Source: DAOTXN01 sp034435435 (GTDB lineage Bacteria; Chloroflexota; Anaerolineae; S140-20). Taken from it: 16,920 bases of DNA. The first letter of the stretch is position 1. Each line of letters starts with the position of its first letter. The notes under the pieces are model-generated. The model was not told the DNA's origin. It saw only the letters and a program-made list of their open reading frames with translations, and searched no databases. Location of the stretch: the NCBI GenBank assembly GCA_034435435.1, contig DAOTXN010000051.1, positions 1-16,920 of the forward strand, given 5' to 3'. A program made the position numbers and the translations under genes. This document shows, one piece after another, positions 1 to 5,017 of this stretch.

Positions 1-13
1 CTCGGGTTCCCAT
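1..13 (-). CDS. First codons of an outward-facing gene cut by the window edge (possible transposase start)
   Basis: An ATG at 13-11 follows a strong GGGAGG site and opens a frame reading MGTR before the window ends. The same start occurs at the other end in the mirror copy. A gene cannot be identified from four codons; a transposase is inferred only from the repeated, element-like setting. Confidence 0.35.
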
Positions 14-132
14 CGCACCTCCCTCGATCACTGTGATAGGGGGCTATTTGACCGCAGATCTGCTATTCTGTCAACTGTATGTTAATGTGCAATGTTGAAC
101 TGTTGCTGTAATAAACTATACCGTAATTTCAG
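1..132 (-). mobile_element. Left copy of 132-bp terminal inverted repeat, probable insertion-sequence end
   Basis: These bases are the exact reverse complement of 16789-16920, with no mismatch over 132 positions; identity stops at 132/133. Read outward (minus strand), the repeat starts CTGAAATTACGG at the inner edge, then has TTGACA (74-69), a 17-base spacer and TCAAAT (51-46), the palindromes GCAGATCTGC (54-63) and ATCACTGTGAT (27-37), a GGGAGG ribosome binding site, and an ATG at 13-11. That layout is what the 5' end of an IS with its transposase start would look like, so an IS end where assembly stopped is my preferred reading. The IS family is not recognisable from this much sequence. Confidence 0.75.
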
Positions 133-1174
133 CGAGTGGATGTTGATACACATTTTGGAGTTCCTGGATGGCCGGGAGGCCATGATGGCTATGCTGTGCA
201 AGACCAGCGTTGCCCGCAAGGTGCTCGGCTATGCGTGGAAACGAAAGCTTGGGATTAGACGTGCGCAGATGTATCTCGTTGACGCCAAGAAGGTTTTTGA
301 CGCTGCTGTAGACGCCTGTCTGTTGGTCTGTGAGGTTTCAGAAAATGCGCCGCAGGATCAGGTTTGCCACGTCTATGGCGAAATATCTCACAGGGCGTAT
401 CAAAGCACATTCGGTTATCGGGATCAGCGTGTCATTGCGAATATCAAGTGCTATGAACGCTGGAAACATCTTGAAAACGGAGACTTGAATGAATGGCGCT
501 CAGGCATCAAGCACGATTGCGCCAGGGTGATGGAGCTGACGCGCGAAAGAGGCGGATTCAGAAACCAGTCGGGCGAGCTGCACGACCTGGAAACGACGTA
601 TCTCTATCCAATGCTCAAGAGTTCTGACATTGCGAATGGGAACCTGCCCTCGCGGTGGATGTTGGTTCCACAAAAGTCCATTGGAGAGGAAACCCATTCC
701 ATCAAGCACATAGCGCCCAAGACGTGGGCTTATTTGATCAGCCACAGTCGCCTGCTCGACGCGAGACGCAGCTCCGTTTATAAGGGACAACCGCGCTTTT
801 CGGTTTTCGGGGTAGGTGAATATGCGTTCTCGCCCTGGAAGGTTGCCATCTCGGGTTTGTACAAGAAACTGCACTTTGCCGTGGTGGGGATGTATGCCGG
901 CAAGCCTATCGTTTTGGACGACACCTGCTATTTCACGCCGTGCCAGAGTGAGCCAGAAGCGCGATACCTGGCGGAATTGCTGAATTCGTCCGTGGCAGAG
1001 GAGTTTTTCCAAGCATTCATCTTTTGGGACGCCAAGCGACCGATCACGGCCGGCATTCTCAAGAGGCTGAATCTGGCGGCGCTTGCCAGAGAGCTGGGAT
1101 CTGAAGATAGAATCCAGGAGTACTTGGCAGCCAGCCTTTCGGTTGCATCTCACAAGCAGTTGGCCCTTTTTTAG
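92..1174 (+). pseudogene. N-terminally truncated SAM-dependent DNA adenine methyltransferase
   Basis: The protein part from about residue 14 (SEWML) to the end looks like the C-terminal half of a class I, Eco57I-like N6-adenine DNA methyltransferase of the type annotated as SAM-dependent methyltransferase. Recognised stretches are AMLCKTSVARKVL (33-45), LYPMLKSSD (171-179), LDARRSSVY (222-230), FSVFGVGEYAFSPWK (236-250) and FWDAKRPIT (311-319), which belong to the post-catalytic and target-recognition part. The SAM-binding region and the NPPW/NPPY catalytic motif, which should lie upstream, are absent. The break falls where the inverted repeat begins: the open frame runs back through the repeat to an ATG at 92, but the first 13 or so residues are repeat sequence, not gene. 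It is therefore a remnant without catalytic capacity. No restriction partner follows. Identification is from remembered family sequence; the truncation is seen directly. Confidence 0.8.
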
Positions 1175-1208
1175 CGACGGCGGGGGTTTTATCACGGTTT
1201 GTACACAA

Positions 1209-1220
1209 GCCAGTACTGGC
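1209..1220. promoter_or_regulatory. 12-bp palindrome upstream of the DinB-like gene
   Basis: GCCAGTACTGGC is a perfect palindrome about 54 bases before the DinB-like ATG at 1274. It is placed like an operator, but no regulator gene is nearby and no promoter hexamers are clear around it. The rest of the 1175-1273 gap shows nothing else. Confidence 0.25.
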
Positions 1221-1273
1221 ACGGCTGAGAGTTAAGCACGCCAAAGTGGCTGATCTCAAAAACCGAGGTAACC

Positions 1274-1740
1274 ATGCCAACCCATCCCGAAAAACTGCTC
1301 CAACTCTACCAGCGCACGCAGTGGATCATCGCCCAACAAACCGGGAGCCTGACCCACGCTGACCCTTCCGGGGCAATTGCATGAACTGGGTCCTGGGCCA
1401 CCTCCCGGTCTACCGCGACAAGGCCCTGGAGCTGCTGGGCGAGTCGCCCATCTTGAGCGAAAGCCAGGTCCAACTCTACCAGCGCGGGTCGGAGGCGCTC
1501 ACCGACGGCGAAACCGCCCTGCCGCTGGACACATTGCTGGCGGCGCTGAAACAGTCCCACGAGCAGTTGGTCGCGGCGCTGGGCGACGTCGCCCCCGACC
1601 AGTTGGAGGCCATCGCGGACGAGGAAAACCGGCGCACGGTGGGCGAGCGCCTCGAATTTATGCACTGGCACGAGACCTACCACGTCGGACAGTTGGAGAT
1701 TCTGCGCCAACTGGCCGGGATGAACGACGCCATCATCTGA
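1274..1740 (+). pseudogene. DinB-family protein, frameshifted
   Basis: Two overlapping frames together make one DinB/YfiT-like four-helix protein, a metal-binding fold with three histidines. The first (1274-1384) has a good GAGGT site before its ATG and encodes the N-terminal helix with LLQLYQRTQW. The second (1381-1740, 119 aa) begins at NWVLGH, a typical DinB helix, and carries the C-terminal HWHETYHVGQL metal-binding motif. Joined they give about 155 residues, the usual length. Relatives that I remember read roughly THADSLLQPPFRGN before CMNWVLGH. Here THAD is followed directly by the bases for PFRGNC in another frame, so a loss of about 13 bases near 1363-1368 would explain both the missing residues and the shift. 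The ATGA overlap mimics translational coupling but splits one domain. A sequencing indel is the alternative. Confidence 0.75.
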
Positions 1741-1798
1741 GGATTGCCCGATCCCTCTCGATAGCGTTTTTGTTCCAGTAGGCATCCTGCGTGTTTCC

Positions 1799-1807
1799 TG
1801 GTATAAT
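1799..1807 (+). promoter_or_regulatory. Extended -10 promoter for the maoC-like/acyl-CoA dehydrogenase operon
   Basis: TGG followed by a perfect TATAAT (1802-1807) forms an extended -10 element. No convincing -35 lies 16-18 bases upstream, as is common for this class. It sits about 60 bases before the ATG at 1869. Confidence 0.6.
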
Positions 1808-1868
1808 GCGACTGGCTGCACCGTTGCAGATTCTTGCGCGTCATCCCGTGTGAAAAAATCGTTCTCGT

Positions 1869-2306
1869 ATGAACACACCGGCGCTCCCCCAACGTATTCC
1901 CCAGGCTCCCGTCGTGGGAGCCAAAGCCGCCTTTACCCGCACCCTCACCGAAGCAGACGTGGCCCTGTTCATCGGCGTGACGTGGGACGTCAACCCACTG
2001 CACACCGATGACACCTACGTGGGCCAGCTCCCCTTTGGGCGGCGCATCGTGCCCGGTTTGCTCACGGCCAGCCTCCTGACGCACCTGGGCGGCCTGTGGG
2101 CTTTTTTGGGGGAGGAAATGCATTTCAAATTCCTGGCCCCGGTATACGTCGGCGACACTATCACCGCCGAGGCCGAGGTCGTCGCCGTTGATGAGACGCG
2201 CGGTTGGGTGCGCCTGGCCTGTCGCTGTGTGAACCGCGACGGGATAGAAGTACTGCGGGCCGAAATCGTCGGTTTCCCCGGACGATTTGAGACGCCAGAC
2301 ACTTGA
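1869..2306 (+). CDS. MaoC-family (R)-specific enoyl-CoA hydratase-like protein
   Basis: A 145-residue single-hotdog protein of the MaoC/PhaJ type, which hydrates trans-2-enoyl-CoA to (R)-3-hydroxyacyl-CoA in the cytoplasm. The hydratase motif is clear: Asp40 and His45 in WDVNPLH match the catalytic Asp/His pair of PhaJ-type enzymes, followed by GRRIVPGLL (58-65) on the long hot-dog helix. Length is normal for the family. It is the first gene of a two-gene operon; its TGA at 2304-2306 lies 10 bases before the next start, so the two are surely cotranscribed. The partner, an acyl-CoA dehydrogenase, would supply the enoyl-CoA, which points to fatty or branched acyl-CoA turnover. The exact substrate cannot be read from sequence. 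Some relatives act as thioesterases or have lost activity, but here both catalytic residues are present. Confidence 0.85.
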   Translation: MNTPALPQRIPQAPVVGAKAAFTRTLTEADVALFIGVTWDVNPLHTDDTYVGQLPFGRRIVPGLLTASLLTHLGGLWAFLGEEMHFKFLAPVYVGDTITAEAEVVAVDETRGWVRLACRCVNRDGIEVLRAEIVGFPGRFETPDT

Positions 2307-2316
2307 GGAGGTCCAA

Positions 2317-3567
2317 ATGTCTACTGAAGCGCTGTTGACCGAGGCCGACAAGCAACTCCGAGAAAAAATGCGCGATCTGGTCGCCGGAGTGCCGCGCCAG
2401 CTCTTGCTCGACATGGACGCGGACAAGGTCGTCTATCCCCGCGAGTTTTTGCAAGAGGCTGGGCGACGCGGGCTGTTGGGGCTGCGCTTTGACCCGCGCT
2501 GGGGCGGCGGCGGTCTGCCCTGGACGTCGGAGCTGGCGGCGCTGGAGGAGGTGGGAGTGTTGGGCACGTCGCTGGCCTGCCTGTATTCGCTGGTCTCCAT
2601 CGTGGGCGAGGCCATCCACACCTTTGGCAGCGCCGAACAGAAAGAAAAGTACCTGCGGCCCATGTTGCGCGGCGAGCTGACCGTGGCCGAGGCGCTGACC
2701 GAGCCGCGCGGCGGTTCGGACTTTTTCGGGGCCACCACCCGCGCCCGGCGCGACGGCGACACCTTTTATCTCACCGGCCAAAAACGCTTCGTGGTCGGGT
2801 CCGAGGGGGCCGACCTGCTCCTGGTGTACGCCAAAGTGGAGGGAGTAGACGACCCCAAGCGGGCCATGACCGCCTTTTTGGTGGAGCGGGGGCCGGGCGT
2901 CGAGGTGCGCCACGTGTACGGGCTGATGGGCACGCGCGGCGGCGGCACAGGTCGGTTGGTCTTTCGAGACGCGCCGGTGTCCCTCTCCAACGTGCTGGGC
3001 GGCGCGACCGGCGTCGGACAGGGCAGCGCCGTCTTTCATCGCATGATGATCCCCGAGCGCATGACCTCGGCGGGCGGGGCGGTGGGCATGGGCCGCGCCG
3101 CCATCGAAATCGCGGCCCGTTACGCCGACCGGCGACGGGCGTTTGGGCAGAAAATCCGGGCCTTTCAGGCGGTCAGTTTCAAGGTTGCCGAAAGCCTGAC
3201 CCTGCTGGACGCGGCCCGCGCCCTCAACTTCGCCGTCGGACGGGCCATCGACGCCGGCGAACCGGCAGGCAAAGTGCGCCGGCTGGTCTCGGAGGCCAAG
3301 AAATTCGCCACCGACGCGGCCTGGACGGTGGTCAACCACGCCATGCAGATATTGGGCGGCATCGGCTACACCAACGTCTATCCCGTGGAACGCCTGCTGC
3401 GCGACGTGCGCCTGATCACCATCTGGACTGGCACGAACGAAATCATGGACCTGGTGATCCAGCACGAGTTTTATCAAGAGTTCCTGGCGACGGCGGTCAG
3501 CGGTCGAGACGTCGAGGCCGACGCAGCCGGGGCAGACCTGGACGAGGAAAAAGTATACACGGACTAA
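2317..3567 (+). CDS. Acyl-CoA dehydrogenase
   Basis: A 416-residue FAD-dependent acyl-CoA dehydrogenase that oxidises acyl-CoA to 2-enoyl-CoA and passes electrons to ETF. The ATG at 2317 follows GAGGAGG at ideal spacing. The N-terminal helical domain is at 1-120. The flavin-binding signature LTEPRGGSD is at 127-135 and GQKRFVVG at 154-161. The C-terminal helical domain includes DRRRAFGQKI (271-280), QILGGIGYTNVYP (344-356) and GTNEI (372-376). The usual catalytic Glu of the YEGT motif is replaced: the sequence reads IWTGT (369-373). Glu248 in PERMTSAGG instead aligns with the helix-G catalytic Glu of isovaleryl-CoA and long-chain acyl-CoA dehydrogenases, so the base is probably moved there. 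It is downstream of, and cotranscribed with, the MaoC hydratase. The substrate is unknown; a branched or long chain is an inference from the base position. Confidence 0.92.
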   Translation: MSTEALLTEADKQLREKMRDLVAGVPRQLLLDMDADKVVYPREFLQEAGRRGLLGLRFDPRWGGGGLPWTSELAALEEVGVLGTSLACLYSLVSIVGEAIHTFGSAEQKEKYLRPMLRGELTVAEALTEPRGGSDFFGATTRARRDGDTFYLTGQKRFVVGSEGADLLLVYAKVEGVDDPKRAMTAFLVERGPGVEVRHVYGLMGTRGGGTGRLVFRDAPVSLSNVLGGATGVGQGSAVFHRMMIPERMTSAGGAVGMGRAAIEIAARYADRRRAFGQKIRAFQAVSFKVAESLTLLDAARALNFAVGRAIDAGEPAGKVRRLVSEAKKFATDAAWTVVNHAMQILGGIGYTNVYPVERLLRDVRLITIWTGTNEIMDLVIQHEFYQEFLATAVSGRDVEADAAGADLDEEKVYTD

Positions 3568-3596
3568 TTGCACTGGTTCGCAATTTGGAGTAAACT
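3568..3596 (+). promoter_or_regulatory. Sigma-70 promoter of bacterioferritin
   Basis: TTGCAC (3568-3573), a 17-base spacer and TAAACT (3591-3596) lie directly after the acyl-CoA dehydrogenase stop codon and about 45 bases before the bacterioferritin ATG. Bacterioferritin is thus likely transcribed on its own. No clear Fur-type box is visible. Confidence 0.6.
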
Positions 3597-3640
3597 AGGC
3601 GCATCCCCGCTTTGGGAACCGACTTTGAAAGGAGAATGCA

Positions 3641-4108
3641 ATGAAAGGAAACGATAAAATCATCGCTAATTTGAACGCGCTCTTGGCCGACGAGCTGACG
3701 GCCATCAATCAGTATATGGTGCATTCCGAGATGTGTGACAATTGGGGCTTTGTCAAGCTACACACCGCCGACGAGCAGCGAGCCATTCAAGAGATGCGCC
3801 ACGCCGAAAGCCTGATCGCCCGCATCATCTTTCTGGCGGGCCAGCCCATCGTCAGCCAGTTGAACCCGATTCACATCGGCGCCGACGTCGAGACGCAGCA
3901 CAAGAACGACATGGTCGCCGAGGAAGGGGCTATCAAAGCCTACAACGACGGGATTCGGCTGGCGGTCGAGCTGGGCGACAACGGCACCCGCGAGCTATTG
4001 GATGCCATCCTGAAAGACGAAGAGGCCCACCTGGATTGGCTGGAGGCGCAACTGGACCAGATCGGCCAAATGGGCATTCAGAATTACCTGGCGATGCAAG
4101 TCGCCTAG
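3641..4108 (+). CDS. bfr: Bacterioferritin
   Basis: A 155-residue heme-containing 24-mer ferritin that oxidises Fe(II) at a dinuclear centre and stores Fe(III) in the cytoplasm. All ferroxidase ligands fall at canonical positions: Glu18, Glu51, His54, Glu94, Glu127 and His130, with Tyr25 nearby. Met52, the axial heme ligand at the subunit interface, is present, which separates bacterioferritin from non-heme ferritin. The ATG at 3641 follows AAAGGAG at good spacing. The protein ends a few residues early (NYLAMQVA against the usual 158 or so), and its TAG lies inside the outer CTAG of a short inverted-repeat element, which may have supplied the stop. No bacterioferritin-associated ferredoxin gene is adjacent. 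Confidence 0.95.
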   Translation: MKGNDKIIANLNALLADELTAINQYMVHSEMCDNWGFVKLHTADEQRAIQEMRHAESLIARIIFLAGQPIVSQLNPIHIGADVETQHKNDMVAEEGAIKAYNDGIRLAVELGDNGTRELLDAILKDEEAHLDWLEAQLDQIGQMGIQNYLAMQVA

Positions 4109-4221
4109 CAGTCTGTCGGAGAGACGTAATTTAGCCCCTGGTGGGCGTCCAACATGGGCGCAAAACGAGCAAAGAACGGGCACAAGGCTCTATATTACAG
4201 GGCTCTCCGACAGGTTGCTAG
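4105..4221. repeat. 117-bp MITE-like imperfect inverted repeat
   Basis: Arms at 4105-4123 and 4203-4221 match at 17 of 19 positions (CTAGCAGTCTGTCGGAGAG against CTAGCAACCTGTCGGAGAG on the other strand). Pairing continues inward with gaps through GTAATTTAGCC on the left and GTAATATAGAGCC on the right. The outermost CTAG on both sides may be a target-site duplication. No protein is encoded. A miniature transposable element or IS remnant is the best reading; a large regulatory hairpin is the alternative. Confidence 0.55.
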
Positions 4222-4230
4222 GTTCAATTG

Positions 4231-4262
4231 AAAAACCCGCTGGTATATTCAGCGGGTTTTTT
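4231..4262. terminator. Bidirectional rho-independent terminator between bfr and tRNA-Glu
   Basis: A stem AAAAACCCGCTG (4231-4242) pairs with CAGCGGGTTTTT across a 7-base loop and ends in a T run (4257-4262). The A run on the left makes it work on the minus strand as well. It ends one base from the tRNA-Glu 3' end, so it can stop both converging transcripts. Confidence 0.85.
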
Positions 4263-4263
4263 A

Positions 4264-4336
4264 TGCCCCCAACGGGACTCGAACCCGTGTTTCCGGCTTG
4301 AAAGGCCGATGTCCTAGACCTCTAGACGATGGGGGC
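4264..4336 (-). tRNA. tRNA-Glu (anticodon TTC)
   Basis: The minus strand folds into a full 73-base tRNA. The acceptor stem GCCCCCA pairs with TGGGGGC, the discriminator is A, and no CCA is encoded. The anticodon loop CTTTCAA gives TTC, which reads glutamate GAA/GAG codons. The T arm ACGGG/CCCGT encloses the TTCGAGT loop, and the D arm contains TCTAGAGGTCTAGGACA. The gene has its own promoter just upstream and a terminator immediately downstream. Confidence 0.95.
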
Positions 4337-4346
4337 AAGTGGCGCT

Positions 4347-4374
4347 ATTCTACCACAACCCCCCGGTCCGTCAA
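4347..4374 (-). promoter_or_regulatory. Promoter of tRNA-Glu
   Basis: On the minus strand TTGACG (4374-4369), a 16-base spacer containing a G run and TAGAAT (4352-4347) lie about 11 bases before the mature tRNA 5' end. The spacing fits a transcript starting at or just ahead of the tRNA. Confidence 0.6.
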
Positions 4375-4412
4375 GTCTCAACTTGCAGCCGCGCGGCGGC
4401 CCTAACGATGGT

Positions 4413-4610
4413 TTAACCGGCCAGGCCAGAAACCTGTTTGATGAGGCCAAAGGTGGCAATCCCCAATTTGAGCGCGTCGCCCGTGCCGATGCGCTTGGGT
4501 TCTGCGGTCCCGGTGTCCTCGACGGCGCGGATGTAAAGCAAGGCCGCGCCCAGGCCGGCCAGCGCGCCCAAGACTGCGCCAACGATCAAAGATTTATTCT
4601 TCCAGGTCAT
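4413..4610 (-). CDS. Small single-pass membrane protein, function unknown
   Basis: A 65-residue protein with a basic N-terminus and a glycine/alanine-rich membrane segment at about residues 8-28 (IVGAVLGALAGLGAALLY). The small-residue spacing resembles the glycine zipper of YtxH-like proteins. The rest is a short polar stretch and a second weakly hydrophobic part ending FGLIKQVSGLAG. An AGGAGGAAT site precedes the ATG. The start overlaps the stop of the upstream gene by four bases (ATGA, 4610-4607), so translation is probably coupled. I do not recognise a family. Pairing with another small membrane protein suggests that the two form one complex in the membrane. Confidence 0.7.
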   Translation of the reverse strand: MTWKNKSLIVGAVLGALAGLGAALLYIRAVEDTGTAEPKRIGTGDALKLGIATFGLIKQVSGLAG

Positions 4611-4906
4611 GTATTCCTCCTCAGTAATTGACGGATGCTGCGCCCCGTCTCTTTCACACGGCTACCCAGCGCCGACGCAGCGATGAAAGGCGCCGCGACT
4701 TTGTTGCTCACGCTATCGGCGCCGGCGGCCACCCGCGCTGTTGCCGTTTGGCCCTTTTCCAACACCGGCGGCAGCGCCTTGAGCAGCTTGCGCATCCCGT
4801 AAACCAGACCCCCGAAAATCGCCAGCGGGATCAGGCACACGATGAACGTAAGACAGACCAGCCACATGGTGGAGGCGTCGGCCAGGGCCGAAATAAATCC
4901 GGTCAT
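4607..4906 (-). CDS. Small membrane protein with amphipathic C-terminal tail, function unknown
   Basis: A 99-residue protein starting at the ATG at 4906, which follows CAGGAG at good spacing; the longer frame to 4939 has no such site. One strong membrane segment lies at about residues 15-38 (WLVCLTFIVCLIPLAIFGGL). It is followed by a basic stretch (YGMRKLLKAL) and an alanine/valine-rich helix of about 50 residues ending in RSIRQLLRR, likely amphipathic and cytoplasmic. It is coupled to the next gene by an ATGA overlap. No family is recognised with confidence; the layout resembles small envelope-stress or phage-shock-like accessory proteins, but that is only a resemblance. Confidence 0.7.
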   Translation of the reverse strand: MTGFISALADASTMWLVCLTFIVCLIPLAIFGGLVYGMRKLLKALPPVLEKGQTATARVAAGADSVSNKVAAPFIAASALGSRVKETGRSIRQLLRRNT

Positions 4907-4974
4907 TGTGACTCCTGTTTCCTTGTACTCATCTCTCACCTCACTACACTAGCGATCCCCCAAGCGTCTCTATG

Positions 4975-5002
4975 ATTATGCACTTTTCTTATTTAACGTC
5001 AA
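4975..5002 (-). promoter_or_regulatory. Probable promoter of the small membrane-protein pair
   Basis: On the minus strand TTGACG (5002-4997), a 16-base spacer and CATAAT (4980-4975) lie about 70 bases before the ATG at 4906. They sit in the gap after the flippase gene, so the pair need not depend on flippase read-through. Confidence 0.5.
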
Positions 5003-5017
5003 GTACCAGGCCGATCA

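Noticed and set aside
2161..3573. A 470-residue open frame on the minus strand opposite the acyl-CoA dehydrogenase
   Set aside because: It has no recognisable domain and is His/Arg/Gly-rich, as expected of a high-GC mirror frame. The plus strand encodes a clear enzyme.
4381..4412. GC-rich hairpin after the small membrane-protein gene as a terminator
   Set aside because: The stem is only about five base pairs and no T run follows on the minus strand.
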